A DNA stretch of 64,000 bases, from the NCBI GenBank assembly GCA_017456805.1, contig JAFTIQ010000022.1, positions 1-64,000 on the forward strand, given 5' to 3'. The DNA is from Lentisphaeria bacterium (GTDB lineage: Bacteria; Verrucomicrobiota; Lentisphaeria; Victivallales; UBA1829). The position numbers and the translations under genes were made by a program. The notes beneath the pieces are model-generated. The model was not told where the DNA came from and searched no databases. It saw only the letters and a program-made list of their open reading frames with translations. Below are positions 17,819 to 27,640 of this stretch, piece after piece (position 1 is the stretch's first letter; each line of letters begins with the position of its first letter).

Positions 17819-18247
17819 ATGGCGAATATACCAAGCAAAAAAGAACAGAATCTGCCTTCAGCCCCCCACAGTGCTGATAATGGAGTCATCCGCATCCATG
17901 AAAGTGTCATTTCCTCAATTGTCAGAAAAGCTGTTCTCGGAACAAAGGGAGTTATCCGCTTTGCAGGCAACAGTTTTGTTGATAATATTGCAGAATTTGT
18001 GGGAAGCAAGGCAATGCAGGATCGCGCCATCACCATTGAAATGGGCGAAGGTGCCGTCTCCGTTGAAGTCCAGATCATTTTAATGTACGGAGCTTATATT
18101 CCGGAAGTTGCAGGAAAAGTTCAGGAAGCAATCCGGACTCAGGTTCAGGACACCACCGGAATGCCTGTGGAAAAAGTCAATGTGATCATTATGGATATTG
18201 AACAGCGGGATGATGCAGAGTCTGATGAGGAGGAAGATAACGAATGA
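17819..18247 (+). CDS. Asp23/Gls24 family envelope stress response protein (copy 2)
   Basis: A 142-residue paralogue of the preceding gene: IHESVISSIVRKAVLGTKGVIRFAGNSFVDNIAEFVGSKAMQDRAI aligns along its length with copy 1, which has [22 protein letters not shown]. It has a strong AGGAGG 9 bp before the ATG and an acidic C-terminal tail. The adjacent duplication suggests a hetero-oligomer. It overlaps the next gene by 4 bp. Confidence 0.9.
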   Translation: MANIPSKKEQNLPSAPHSADNGVIRIHESVISSIVRKAVLGTKGVIRFAGNSFVDNIAEFVGSKAMQDRAITIEMGEGAVSVEVQIILMYGAYIPEVAGKVQEAIRTQVQDTTGMPVEKVNVIIMDIEQRDDAESDEEEDNE

Positions 18248-18729
18248 ATATGCTCAAGGATTTACTCGGGCAATTCCTGAAGTATTTTGAATTCTGCGGG
18301 GAAAACGAATGGGAAACCGGATTCCGCTGCGGGGCATTCTTTGCCATTGCAACGATCCTGTTCCTTGTTGTCGTAATCCTGTGTTTCAGATTTATCTTCT
18401 TCAGAAAACGGCGGATCCGGCAGTTGACTCTGGAAACAGAAAAGGGGAAATTTGTGATTTCCTCTTCTGCGATTACGGATCTGCTCTCTGTTAAAATCAA
18501 AGAATTCAAGGAAGTTGCACTTCTGAAAACCAGGATCTATGCTGCAAGCCGCAAAAGTTGTCAGATCGTTCTCTATGTGAATCTGCTTCCTGCGGGAGAA
18601 ATGGTCAATGTTCCTGAATTGATCGCAAGAATCCAGGATGAGTCTCTTGCGCTTCTTTCTGATGTTTTCGGAATCACCAACGTTTCCAACGTCTCTGTTT
18701 GCATCAACAGAGCAAAGCCGAAGCTCTGA
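18244..18729 (+). CDS. AmaP-like alkaline shock response membrane anchor
   Basis: A 161-residue protein with one strong transmembrane helix (about residues 35-57, FFAIATILFLVVVILCFRFIFF) then basic residues and a cytoplasmic alpha/beta domain ending VSVCINRAKPKL. Order after two Asp23 paralogues and general layout match AmaP, which tethers Asp23 to the membrane. AmaP usually has two N-terminal helices; only one is clear here. The start could also be ATG 18250. Confidence 0.72.
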   Translation: MNMLKDLLGQFLKYFEFCGENEWETGFRCGAFFAIATILFLVVVILCFRFIFFRKRRIRQLTLETEKGKFVISSSAITDLLSVKIKEFKEVALLKTRIYAASRKSCQIVLYVNLLPAGEMVNVPELIARIQDESLALLSDVFGITNVSNVSVCINRAKPKL

Positions 18730-18730
18730 T

Positions 18731-19357
18731 ATGCAGATTTCATACCGGCAGGAAATCCTGAGAAAGCTCGTCCATTTGAGTTCCATCTGGATGGTCTTTG
18801 TAATGGCGTATGCGCCGGGGATCCGGGGATTTTTCTTTTTTGCAATTCTGGCAGTCCTGAACTTGATCGTTGAGTACGCCAGATATAAGAAGGTCCCCGT
18901 TATCACACCTCTTTATGAGGCATTGTTCAAAAACATGCTGCGGGAAAGCAATGGCAAATTCCGCCCGAGCGGAAGCCCGCCGTATCTTGCCTCCGCTGCA
19001 GTTACCACCCTTTTGTTTCCCCTTCCATTTTCTATTATTTCATTTCTCTGCATGATGTTCGGCGATACTGCCGCGGCATTGATCGGCAGAAAGTTCGGCA
19101 AACATAAATTTTCCAATGGGAAATCAATGGAAGGGTGTGCTGCATTTCTGATTACAGACTGGCTGATCGTTATCGGGGCATACTTCATTACCGGAACTTT
19201 CGGCTGGATCATCCTTGTCTGCGGATTGATCGGCGTTGTGCTTGCCATGATCGCTGAACTCTTCAACGAAGAACTGCATCTTGATGACAATTTTTCGATT
19301 CCGCTGATTGTCGGCGGAATGTTCTGGGCAGGACTCCTGCTCTCAATGTACTGCTGA
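18731..19357 (+). CDS. Polyprenol/diacylglycerol kinase-like integral membrane protein (SEC59/CdsA superfamily)
   Basis: A 208-residue protein with about six membrane helices. It starts RQEILRKLVHLSS, the typical opening of the dolichol kinase/phosphatidate cytidylyltransferase-like family, and has MMFGDTAAALIGRKFGKHKF and GKSMEGCAAF, the conserved nucleotide-site motifs. Members use CTP or ATP to phosphorylate polyprenols, phytol or diacylglycerol; the acceptor cannot be told. The start directly follows the previous stop. It converges with the glycosyltransferase gene, whose stop lies 1 bp away. Confidence 0.8.
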   Translation: MQISYRQEILRKLVHLSSIWMVFVMAYAPGIRGFFFFAILAVLNLIVEYARYKKVPVITPLYEALFKNMLRESNGKFRPSGSPPYLASAAVTTLLFPLPFSIISFLCMMFGDTAAALIGRKFGKHKFSNGKSMEGCAAFLITDWLIVIGAYFITGTFGWIILVCGLIGVVLAMIAELFNEELHLDDNFSIPLIVGGMFWAGLLLSMYC

Positions 19358-19358
19358 T

Positions 19359-20459
19359 TTACTGTTTCTTTTCCGGAAAAACCAGCACTTTTCTCAGGAA
19401 GTAATTCCCGAAAAATCCAATGACTGTCGAAATCACTTTTGCGCTCATTGCTGTACAGGAGAGCATGGTCAAACCTTTGGTAACGCCCACATCGACAGCG
19501 CCCATGATCACAATGGTCAGCAGATAAGCGATGATTTCCCCGAACGAGCCCCAGCGGGCTTTATGCCGGAACAGAATGGCGATGCAAAGCAGATAATTGA
19601 CTGCGGCGGCGATCAGGAATGCAATACCGACAGAATAAGTCATCAGCAGTTCCGTTTTCATCAAAAGAGCAAATGCGGCAATGTTCACGACCGCTGAGAT
19701 TGCACCGATGAAGAAATAAATGATGAGCTGCATAGGCACAGGCGCTTTGTGGGCATTGTAGTGAAAAATGCAGTAAAGAGCGCGGACGCCATCTTTCCAG
19801 CCGATCTTCTTCCCCTCATCAAAGGTTCGCGGATTGTAGGAGATGGAGGTTTCATAAACTCTGTAATGCCCTTCCGCCACCAGAGAAGTGACTTCCGGTT
19901 CAAAGCCGAAACGGTTTTCTTTGAGTCTGGGCGCGATTTTCTGGATCACATCCCGCCGGAAAAGTTTGTAGCACGTTTCCATATCAGTGATATCCAGATC
20001 GGTAAAGATATTGGAAGCGAAAGTAAGGAACTTATTCATTCCGGTATGCCAGCATTTGAGAACGCGGCGCATATCTGTCCGGAGATACCGGGAGCCATAA
20101 ACCACATCAGCTTTTCCTTCGATCAGAGGAACAAGCATTTTCAAATAGTCTCTGGGATCATATTCCATATCGGCATCCTGAATTCCCACATAGTCACCGG
20201 TTGCGTAGGTGAAACCGGTTCGGAGCGCGGCGCCTTTTCCCTGATTGACTTCATGTTTTGCGATCTGAATGATATCGGGATACTTCAGCTTCAGGGCTTC
20301 AGCTTTCTCCAGACTTTTATCTTTGGAACAATCGTCAACGATCACCAGTTCCAAATCGAGGGTTTCACTTTTCAGACCGATGACATATTCCACGATCTGT
20401 TCAAGCGTATTTTCTTCATTATAACATGGAATGACGAGAGATAATTTCGGTTTGCTCAT
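19359..20459 (-). CDS. GT2 glycosyltransferase fused to GtrA-like membrane domain
   Basis: A 366-residue two-domain protein. Residues 1-230 are a family 2 glycosyltransferase of the dolichol-phosphate mannosyltransferase type ([49 protein letters not shown] carrying the DxD site). Residues about 240-360 are a four-helix GtrA-like domain, normally a separate flippase or anchor for polyprenyl-linked sugars. The fusion suggests synthesis and membrane handling of a lipid-linked sugar in one chain. It overlaps the upstream SDR gene by 4 bp, so UDP-xylose or a related sugar is a possible donor (inference). Confidence 0.88.
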   Translation of the reverse strand: MSKPKLSLVIPCYNEENTLEQIVEYVIGLKSETLDLELVIVDDCSKDKSLEKAEALKLKYPDIIQIAKHEVNQGKGAALRTGFTYATGDYVGIQDADMEYDPRDYLKMLVPLIEGKADVVYGSRYLRTDMRRVLKCWHTGMNKFLTFASNIFTDLDITDMETCYKLFRRDVIQKIAPRLKENRFGFEPEVTSLVAEGHYRVYETSISYNPRTFDEGKKIGWKDGVRALYCIFHYNAHKAPVPMQLIIYFFIGAISAVVNIAAFALLMKTELLMTYSVGIAFLIAAAVNYLLCIAILFRHKARWGSFGEIIAYLLTIVIMGAVDVGVTKGLTMLSCTAMSAKVISTVIGFFGNYFLRKVLVFPEKKQ

Positions 20460-21409
20460 AATGCTTCTCCAGACCTCAGCAATTGATCAAAATATTCGAT
20501 TGTCCGCACCAGACCTTCCCGGAGAGGTGTTTTGGGGTTCCAATCCAGGAATTTCTGCGCTTTTTCTATATTAGGTTTCCGCTGTTTCGGATCATCGGAA
20601 GGCAGCGGCTGAAAGACGATTTTAGAGCGGGAGTTGGTCAATTCAATGGTCAATTGAGCCAGCTCCAGCATGGTAAATTCTCCGGGATTCCCCAGATTGA
20701 ACGGGCCTGTTACGTCAGAAGGAGTATTCATCATCCGCATCATACCGTCGATGAGATCATCCCGGTAACAGAAACTGCGGGTCTGAGTCCCGTTGCCATA
20801 AATGGTGATATCCTGATTCTGCAAAGCCTGCATGATGAAATTGCTGACGACTCTTCCGTCCTGCGGGTGCATTCCCGGACCGTAAGTATTGAAGATCCGG
20901 ATCAGTTTCACCGGGAGCTGATACTGAATGGAATAGGCATGAAAAAGCGTTTCCGCGCAGCGTTTTCCTTCATCATAGCAGGAACGGATCCCCACGGGAT
21001 TGACATTTCCCCAGTAAGATTCCACCTGCGGATGAACTGCAGGATCGCCATAGACTTCTGAAGTAGATGCCTGAAGGATCCTGCAATTGTTTTTTCTTGC
21101 AAGCTCCAGCATATTGAGCGCGCCGTTCACACATGTTCTGACCGTCTGCACATGATCCTTCTGATAGTGCACAGGAGAGGCGGGACATGCCAGATTGTAA
21201 ATTCCGTTGACTTCCAGATCCAGCGGATCGATCACGTCATGCTCCAGAAAGGTAAAATCCGGATTTTCCAGCATAGACAGAATATTCCGCTTTGTTCCGG
21301 TATAGAGGTTATCTGCGCAGATGACCTGTTTTCCCTGAGCCAGCAGACATTGACAGAGATAAGATCCCAGAAAACCGGCGCCGCCGGTCACCAATATTCG
21401 TTCCTTCAC
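20456..21409 (-). CDS. NAD-dependent SDR, UDP-glucuronate decarboxylase (UDP-xylose synthase)-like
   Basis: A 317-residue extended short-chain dehydrogenase. NAD-binding GGAGFLG is at 9-15; the catalytic triad is in STSEVYG (Thr116) and YDEGK (Tyr145, Lys149). The run [30 protein letters not shown] and [17 protein letters not shown] are characteristic of UDP-xylose synthases. It would convert UDP-glucuronate to UDP-xylose for surface glycans. The start is GTG at 21409 with AGGAG upstream. It heads a two-gene operon with the GT2-GtrA gene. Confidence 0.9.
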   Translation of the reverse strand: MKERILVTGGAGFLGSYLCQCLLAQGKQVICADNLYTGTKRNILSMLENPDFTFLEHDVIDPLDLEVNGIYNLACPASPVHYQKDHVQTVRTCVNGALNMLELARKNNCRILQASTSEVYGDPAVHPQVESYWGNVNPVGIRSCYDEGKRCAETLFHAYSIQYQLPVKLIRIFNTYGPGMHPQDGRVVSNFIMQALQNQDITIYGNGTQTRSFCYRDDLIDGMMRMMNTPSDVTGPFNLGNPGEFTMLELAQLTIELTNSRSKIVFQPLPSDDPKQRKPNIEKAQKFLDWNPKTPLREGLVRTIEYFDQLLRSGEAL

Positions 21410-21433
21410 GATGTGCTCTCCTGTATTTTCTGT

Positions 21434-21461
21434 AATATAACACGTCCCGGAGGAACTGCAA
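21434..21461 (-). promoter_or_regulatory. Promoter of the SDR-glycosyltransferase operon
   Basis: Minus strand: TTGCAG (21456-21461), 16 bp, TATATT (21434-21439, followed by AC), 24 bp before the GTG start. Confidence 0.6.
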
Positions 21462-21661
21462 GCGTTTTTTCATGAAAAAAGCAATTACTTTATCAAAATG
21501 ACAATGAATCATGGAGAAAAACAGTTCCGATCTTCAATGAGCTCTGATGTTTCCGGAAAAAGCCATCTATGCCTTGAAAAACAATACCGATCATCCAACA
21601 TGAAAAAGGCAGAGACTTTTACAATGATCTTAAAATACACGGAATTTTTTCTTTGGGAGGC

Positions 21662-21690
21662 TTGACAAATGAAATATTCCGGTATATATT
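21662..21690 (+). promoter_or_regulatory. Promoter of the GntR-SBP regulator gene
   Basis: TTGACA (21662-21667), 17 bp, TATATT (21685-21690), 44 bp before the start codon. The predicted initiation site falls inside a palindrome at 21691-21708. Confidence 0.8.
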
Positions 21691-21708
21691 AATGTTGCAT
21701 ACAACATT
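21691..21708. promoter_or_regulatory. Operator-like palindrome at the GntR-SBP promoter
   Basis: AATGTTG-CATA-CAACATT: 7-bp perfect arms with a 4-bp centre, starting directly after the -10 hexamer and covering the expected transcription start. Position and symmetry fit an autoregulatory operator for the encoded winged-helix regulator. Confidence 0.65.
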
Positions 21709-21734
21709 TTAACACATTTTTGAGGAAGAAACAA

Positions 21735-23084
21735 ATGTTGCAGGATAAGAAAAACGACAGTGAGACAAAAAGAATTTTAAATATCATTCTGAGAAATATT
21801 CAAATCGGCGCCTATGCGCCTGATAATAAATTACCCTCAGAAGCGCAGATGCTGAAACTTTACATTTCTGATGTTTATCATGTCAGAAAAGCCGTTTCCA
21901 TACTGAAAAAAGAAGGCATTCTCTATTCGATCCCAAAATTTGGTGTTTTCGTAAAAAAAGAGACATCGGGTCAGCCGGAAAATGATTTTACAGACAAAAC
22001 CTCTGCAGAACTTATTTATTCATCCAGAAACTCTATGAACTGTCAGCGTAATCTGTGGAATGAGGTGCTGAATGAATATCATAATTACAAATCACCGGGA
22101 ATTATTACAACGCTTTACGGAGAATCCGGGAAAAAACTTCCACAAGGTGATATTTATGAGTACAGTCAGCGTTTTACAGATTTTTCTGATGCCAGTTTCT
22201 TGAACATCAAAAAATATTTTCCGTCGATCCCGGCTTATCCGGAACTGATGCCGGATGAGTTCAGTATTCCGCTCTATTACTCTACGCACATTTTGATCTA
22301 CAATGAGAATATTCTGAAAAAACTTGGTTTTTCCGTTCCGTCATACCGGAATTTCAAGGAACAGACGGAATATTTGGAATCCGTTCTCCGGGAAACTGCA
22401 AAACATCCGGAATATATCATGCCCGGAACCGCACAGACCTGCAGAACGGGGCTGGGTAATTATGTCTATGAAATGTATTCCGATCTCGCCGGAGGGATTT
22501 CCGGAGAAGCATTTCAGAAAAAATACAGTGAAGTCATTCATTCCGTCACAGACTTCCGGAAAAATCATCCCTCTCCGGAACCCAGCAACAATGCCGCAAT
22601 CAGCTACAATCTTTTTACCGAAGGGAAAATTCCGTTTTATCTTGGCTGGAATACTGACTGGATCAGACTCCGGGAGATAAAACCCTCTTTCAAATTCGGC
22701 GGAGCGATGATGTATTCTGCCGGAGATACAATTCACCGGACCCCAATGATGCTGGCGATCAGAAAAGAGACAATATCTCCCGTGGAATGTCTGGTTCTGG
22801 CAAGATTTCTGCAGAAACCGGAAATCAGAAAGAAATATACAGAATTCGGAATGATCCCGCTGCTTGATGAAGAATACAAAGATCTCCCCTATCAACTGGT
22901 CATTCCTCCGGAGAAAAAAGGGAAAGTAGATTTTCTGAACAACGAAGAATATTATGTCTGCAGCATTATCAATTCTGAGATAAACAATATGATATTGTGC
23001 GGGAAATCCATTGAAGATGCAATCTCCGATATCGTGATGTTTGCTCAGGGATATCTGCGCATGAAAAAAGAGGAATCTCAATGA
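21735..23084 (+). CDS. GntR-type regulator fused to a solute-binding-protein-like sensor domain
   Basis: A 449-residue protein without a signal peptide. Residues about 8-75 form a GntR winged helix (ILNIILRNIQIGAYAPDNKLPSEAQMLKLYISDVYHVRKAVSILKKEGILYSIPKFGVFV). The other 370 residues resemble a family 1 extracellular solute-binding protein: PDEFSIPLYYSTHILIYNENILKKLGF, FTEGKIPFYLGWNTDWI and a late ALARFLQ-type helix. In transport systems this fold binds sugars in the periplasm; here it is cytoplasmic and attached to DNA binding, so it probably acts as the effector sensor. ATG 21735 follows GAGGAAG. It overlaps the phosphoesterase gene by 4 bp. Confidence 0.8.
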   Translation: MLQDKKNDSETKRILNIILRNIQIGAYAPDNKLPSEAQMLKLYISDVYHVRKAVSILKKEGILYSIPKFGVFVKKETSGQPENDFTDKTSAELIYSSRNSMNCQRNLWNEVLNEYHNYKSPGIITTLYGESGKKLPQGDIYEYSQRFTDFSDASFLNIKKYFPSIPAYPELMPDEFSIPLYYSTHILIYNENILKKLGFSVPSYRNFKEQTEYLESVLRETAKHPEYIMPGTAQTCRTGLGNYVYEMYSDLAGGISGEAFQKKYSEVIHSVTDFRKNHPSPEPSNNAAISYNLFTEGKIPFYLGWNTDWIRLREIKPSFKFGGAMMYSAGDTIHRTPMMLAIRKETISPVECLVLARFLQKPEIRKKYTEFGMIPLLDEEYKDLPYQLVIPPEKKGKVDFLNNEEYYVCSIINSEINNMILCGKSIEDAISDIVMFAQGYLRMKKEESQ

Positions 23085-23773
23085 AAATTGCTGTTATAAC
23101 TGACCTGCATTATGCAAAAGAGAAAAACCTTGCCTGTCCTGACCGCATGGGAGAAAAAGCAAAGGAATTACTCTCTGCTGCTGCAACACGGTTGAACAGA
23201 GAAATCAAACCGGATATCCTTCTGATAGGAGGGGATCTGGTCAACAATTCCAATGATACGGAACTTCTGAAAGAACTTGATGAAATTTTACAAACTGTTC
23301 AATCTCCGAAAATCATCATTCCGGGGAATCATGATCCGGAGCCTGAACGGTTTTATCAATATATTCAGAGGCCTCCGGAGTTTCTTGATCTTGATGGATT
23401 CCGTTTTCTGGCATTTCCGGATGATCTTCAGACGGATGGGTACAATGCCCGCCGCCGTCCTGACGATCTGCTGCGTATGAAAAAACTCAGTCTGGAAAAA
23501 CCAACAATCCTGTTTCAGCATGTTCCGCTGTATAAACGGGATACCATCAAATGTTTTTACAATTATGACAATGCAGAAGAAATTTTTGAATCTTGCGGGA
23601 ACGTGATTTTATCCATCAGCGGGCATGAGCATACCGGTTTTCAGCCGTCATTCTGTTCTCCCTTTCCAGTAGTGATTGCCCCTGCCCTCTGCGAAGGGAA
23701 GAATCCTTTTGCTGTCATAGAACTGACCGCTGAATGTATAATAAAGTCATATCAAGTGCAATATATATCATAA
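23081..23773 (+). CDS. Calcineurin-like metallophosphoesterase
   Basis: A 230-residue enzyme with all motifs of the family: ITDLHY (Asp8, His10), GGDLVNN, GNHDPE, and SGHEHTG near the C-terminus, which together bind a two-metal centre. No signal peptide, so cytoplasmic. Substrate unknown: members hydrolyse phosphomonoesters, cyclic nucleotides or phospholipid-linked compounds. Its 4-bp overlap with the GntR-SBP gene says the two are made together; a phosphorylated signal or sugar phosphate is possible but unproven. Confidence 0.87.
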   Translation: MKIAVITDLHYAKEKNLACPDRMGEKAKELLSAAATRLNREIKPDILLIGGDLVNNSNDTELLKELDEILQTVQSPKIIIPGNHDPEPERFYQYIQRPPEFLDLDGFRFLAFPDDLQTDGYNARRRPDDLLRMKKLSLEKPTILFQHVPLYKRDTIKCFYNYDNAEEIFESCGNVILSISGHEHTGFQPSFCSPFPVVIAPALCEGKNPFAVIELTAECIIKSYQVQYIS

Positions 23774-23796
23774 AAACATTAAGAAAGGAAGAGAGG

Positions 23797-24540
23797 ATGA
23801 AACACTTCAAAACAAAGCTCAAAAAGTTCACTCTGATTGAACTGCTGGTTGTGATTGCCATCATTGCAATTCTTGCAGGAATGCTGCTCCCGGCACTGAA
23901 CAATGCAAGAGCCAAAGCACAGGAAACGAGCTGCACCAACAATCTGAAACAACTGGCTCTCGGCTGCACAATGTATGCGGGAGAAAATGATGATTATCTT
24001 CCGTTGGTCTATGATTCAGTCACAAAAGGAACTTGGGTGAATACCACCTATCCTTATATTTCCGGTGGCGGAAAAATGGAAAGCGGCGTAGTCCAAATTC
24101 CCTCCGGTAGTGCGAGTTTTTTCCGCTGTCCGAATTCCAAACAGCAATTGAATGATTATTTTTCAACCCGTCTCTCTTACGGGCTGCATTTCTATCTTTC
24201 CAATAAAAAGATCAATAAGATTCCGCAACCGACCGGACAGCTTCTGTTGGGAGAGAGATATTTTTCTTCCTCCGGCTGCTACAATGTGTCTTCCCGTTCG
24301 GATATTGCATTACGTCATCCGGTCAACACTTCCAATGACGGTGGACATGAAACCAGTTGGTGGAGCGTAAATTGGGCAAACGATCAGGGACGCTCCGGTA
24401 TGGCAGCCGTCGCCGGAAATGTCAGAATGTTGAAAGCATATTATTACGGTTATGCATATTATGCCGGAGGCGGGGCAACACAACAGAACTGTCTGCCATG
24501 GAATCAGAATCTGGACTTGAACCCGAAGTCTCCATTTTAA
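23797..24540 (+). CDS. Prepilin-type N-terminal cleavage/methylation domain protein
   Basis: A 247-residue pseudopilin-like protein. A basic leader ([10 protein letters not shown]) is followed by [19 protein letters not shown], the prepilin peptidase signal and hydrophobic helix. Then comes [26 protein letters not shown], a segment shared in form with the first prepilin here ([26 protein letters not shown]). A C-terminal stretch ending [13 protein letters not shown] corresponds to the H-X9-DG region. GGAAGAGAGG precedes the ATG. It stands directly before a large secreted glycan protein. Its DNA from 23839 to 23894 is identical to 28261-28316 in a decayed gene downstream. Confidence 0.88.
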   Translation: MKHFKTKLKKFTLIELLVVIAIIAILAGMLLPALNNARAKAQETSCTNNLKQLALGCTMYAGENDDYLPLVYDSVTKGTWVNTTYPYISGGGKMESGVVQIPSGSASFFRCPNSKQQLNDYFSTRLSYGLHFYLSNKKINKIPQPTGQLLLGERYFSSSGCYNVSSRSDIALRHPVNTSNDGGHETSWWSVNWANDQGRSGMAAVAGNVRMLKAYYYGYAYYAGGGATQQNCLPWNQNLDLNPKSPF

Positions 24541-24556
24541 GGAAGGACATTTCCTA

Positions 24557-27500
24557 ATGAAAAAAAATGTATTCCTAACTTTCGTTTTTCTCATAACGCT
24601 TTCCTGTTTTGCCCAAAACTATACGGCGTATAAGATGTTCAGGTCCCCTGTGATTGATGGGAAACTTGACGATCCTGTCTGGGAATATATGGCTGAAAAA
24701 AGGGGATTTTTCAAATTCAAAAGCAACGTTTATGTTCCAGATCGGGAGACAAAATTCCGGATCGGTCATAAAGATGGGAAACTTTATCTTGGAATTTATT
24801 GCGGGGAGCCACTTCCGGGAAAAATTATTGCTCATGATAATACCCGTGACGGTTTGTGGAACGATGATGCAATTGAATTTTTCTTTTTGCCCGCCGGAAC
24901 AGATAATTACATGCAGATTGTAATTAACGCAAAAGGCGTTATCTGGGCAAAACGGGAAAAAGATCTGAATACGATAGATGCGGAAAAAGTCGGAAAAGCA
25001 AAGGCATATATTGGAAAAAATTTCTGGAGTGTAGAAGCCGAAATTCCCTTTGAGGTCCTTGACCCGTGGAAAAAATGTATCAACGGAGGCAAATTCCTGA
25101 TCGGAAGAACTGTCATGACCGGCAGTGATGCAGACCGTTTGAGCAGCTGGCCGGCAGTTGGAAGCAGAGGCTATGGAAGCAAAGAATGCTTTGCAAACAT
25201 GAGTTTCAGCCGGATGAATGGTTCTGCCACAGAAGATACGGACTTGAACGCTGAATATGATTCGTTCTTTTTCAATGAACTTGCAAAAGTGGCAAAATCG
25301 AATCCGACTCCGGCTGAAATTTCAAAATATGGACATACGGATGAGTTCAAAAAACTGGAAAATCTCAGAAAAGAGATCCGCCGTGTCCTTTTCACGCTGA
25401 AACATGATAAAAACAAGCAGAAAGCCTATTATAAACGCTGGATCGAACAGAAATATCTTGCTCAGATCATCAGCAGAAAATTAGATATCTCTATTGAAAC
25501 AATAGATTGCAATGCAATTGTAAAAGTAAATGGTGTTCCTGTCAAAAATGGTTCTGCGGTGATCCGTGAAGGGATCAGTGTGATTACTGTAGAAACGGAA
25601 TCAACAGGAGCGGCTCCCCGATTCCGGAGCATGGGAAAAGATCTTTCCGGGAACTGGAAATATTATCCTGGAACAAGTCCGGCGATTCTGAAACCTGAGT
25701 GGAATGACTCAAGCTGGAAAGTTGCGGAGAAGAAAGATGGCTGGATTTCTGCACAGAAAGGAAGAACAACATTCCGTCAGCTTATCATCTGGAATGAAAC
25801 GCCTTTTGGAGCTATGTCGACGCTCTGGCCGCAGGTCAAGACCTGGGAATTCCCGCAAGGAGCATTGGAGGTTATGCTGTTTCATATTTACTCCCCATTC
25901 AAGCATACCTGGAAGAATTATGAACAGAGAATTGACTTGCCGGAAGGCATGGAAATTCTCAATCCGGTAAAAGCCCCATCATGGGGGAATTGGAGTCCGG
26001 AATCAATCAGACAGGAAAAGATCACCCGTGACGGCAAACCTTACATCAGATATATTTTGAGCTATGATGTCAGTAAGATCCCGGCTGGAACAGCATATTA
26101 CAACTACATTCCGGTCAAGCACACCTCTTTTGGAAAACCGGGGGATAAATTCAATATTTATCTTGCCCGGAAAGCAAACGGGAATGTAAGCGAAATAGAA
26201 TCCGTTCTTCCAGCAAAAATCATTCCGCCGATCAACGGGGGAAAATTAAAGAAATTGAAGATTCAATTTTACACTTCAGCCCCCTACCTGCATGGAGCCG
26301 GAACAACAGCAACCCTCCGGGAAGCGGAAGAGATTTACGCCGCCGCAGTAAAAGCCGGAGGAAATCAATTCATTATCGGGTGCAAAAAGCCGTACTTTGC
26401 AGAGATTGCAAAAATCTGCCGGGAACTTGGAGCCAATGTGATTTTGAACTCCAACAATTATCCGGTCTGGGGCGCAACCATTCCGGGCGAATTGGAAAAG
26501 CTGCTCCGGAAACCCGGATTTGAATGCAGGGGATTCAATGGTGACACCTGGGAACTCGGCAGAGCCACAAAAGGAAGAATCAAAATGTACTGTCCATCCA
26601 AAGTGCTGGGAGATGGAAAAAAAGAGTTTCTTGCGGCTGTAAAAGCGGATTTTGAAACGCTTATCAAACAGTCCTATCCCTGCGATGGAATTTTCATGAA
26701 CTGGGAACAGTTTGTCTTCCCGGCAAAAGGCAGACGCGGTCTGATGAAAGGGAATGGCGATGGCGCATACTGTTTCTGTCAGAACTGCAAAAAAGCGTTT
26801 GGCATATATAAAAATATTCCCGGTGCAGAAAATCTTTCTGATGATGAAATTTACCTGAAATACAAAGATCAATTTATTGATTTCCGCTACCATCAGAGTG
26901 CAAAAATCCATGGTTTGATCAGAGATGTTATTCTTTCCATGGGACTTTCGGATATCTTCTACTGTCAGACAGCCAACAAAGCATATTGGAAAAATGCAGC
27001 AGGTTCTCTGGATCAGCTGTTTGTGGGCTGTCCCGGGAATCCGAGTGCCAACGCGAAATGGCAGAAATTCATTGATGACAGTATGGAATTTTTCCGTACA
27101 ACGGTAAAGAAAGACCGTTGTATCGGACAGAGGTTCACCTATTTCACAAGCGGTTACAATGTGAAAGAATCATGGAAAAAAGGCTGGGTTCTTTCTGACA
27201 GCGGGATTCTGGAGCCGCATACATGGAAAAATCAGATGATCAGGATGTTCGCCTCTGTTCACGGTGGGGTGGATCTTGGAGCGCCTTACACGCTCGTTTC
27301 CGGCATCAACTATTATATCGGCGAAGCAACCAGACTGGTGGCTGAGTACGAAGATTACTTCTATCAGGGAAAACGGAATGACAAACTTGCAGACTCCAAA
27401 CAAATTGCTTACCCGGATCTGCTTGTCCTGACTTTGGGAGACAACCGGCTTGTACTTGCATTCAATGAAACAGATCAGCCGAAACAGGTCACGATCCGCA

Positions 27501-27625
27501 ACTTGAAACTGAAACCGGGACAGAAAGGAATCATCTGCAATTCAAAAAGAAAACTTGCAGATCCTTCCAATGTTTCTGTGATCATTCCCCCCCACGATGT
27601 TATTGCAATCAATATTTTTCACTGA
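24557..27625 (+). CDS. Large secreted protein with N-terminal CBM9-like domain and glycosidase-like barrel
   Basis: A 1022-residue protein with a signal peptide (MKKNVFLTFVFLITLSCFAQ). Residues about 25-225 form a CBM9-like beta-sandwich (SPVIDGKLDDPVWEYM ... WNDDAIEFFFLP ... FWSVEAEIPFEVL). A middle beta-rich part follows, and residues about 570-900 look like a TIM-barrel glycosidase (CDGIFMNWEQFVFPAKG, YCFCQNCKKAFG, a pattern also seen in DUF4838 and GH123-like proteins). The end resembles a small beta domain (VLTLGDNRLVLAFNETDQPKQVTIRN). It is probably a polysaccharide-acting periplasmic or surface enzyme; substrate unknown. It lies 16 bp after the prepilin gene, so likely in one transcript. 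Confidence 0.72.
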   Translation: MKKNVFLTFVFLITLSCFAQNYTAYKMFRSPVIDGKLDDPVWEYMAEKRGFFKFKSNVYVPDRETKFRIGHKDGKLYLGIYCGEPLPGKIIAHDNTRDGLWNDDAIEFFFLPAGTDNYMQIVINAKGVIWAKREKDLNTIDAEKVGKAKAYIGKNFWSVEAEIPFEVLDPWKKCINGGKFLIGRTVMTGSDADRLSSWPAVGSRGYGSKECFANMSFSRMNGSATEDTDLNAEYDSFFFNELAKVAKSNPTPAEISKYGHTDEFKKLENLRKEIRRVLFTLKHDKNKQKAYYKRWIEQKYLAQIISRKLDISIETIDCNAIVKVNGVPVKNGSAVIREGISVITVETESTGAAPRFRSMGKDLSGNWKYYPGTSPAILKPEWNDSSWKVAEKKDGWISAQKGRTTFRQLIIWNETPFGAMSTLWPQVKTWEFPQGALEVMLFHIYSPFKHTWKNYEQRIDLPEGMEILNPVKAPSWGNWSPESIRQEKITRDGKPYIRYILSYDVSKIPAGTAYYNYIPVKHTSFGKPGDKFNIYLARKANGNVSEIESVLPAKIIPPINGGKLKKLKIQFYTSAPYLHGAGTTATLREAEEIYAAAVKAGGNQFIIGCKKPYFAEIAKICRELGANVILNSNNYPVWGATIPGELEKLLRKPGFECRGFNGDTWELGRATKGRIKMYCPSKVLGDGKKEFLAAVKADFETLIKQSYPCDGIFMNWEQFVFPAKGRRGLMKGNGDGAYCFCQNCKKAFGIYKNIPGAENLSDDEIYLKYKDQFIDFRYHQSAKIHGLIRDVILSMGLSDIFYCQTANKAYWKNAAGSLDQLFVGCPGNPSANAKWQKFIDDSMEFFRTTVKKDRCIGQRFTYFTSGYNVKESWKKGWVLSDSGILEPHTWKNQMIRMFASVHGGVDLGAPYTLVSGINYYIGEATRLVAEYEDYFYQGKRNDKLADSKQIAYPDLLVLTLGDNRLVLAFNETDQPKQVTIRNLKLKPGQKGIICNSKRKLADPSNVSVIIPPHDVIAINIFH

Positions 27626-27640
27626 GAAAGGATTTGAAAC

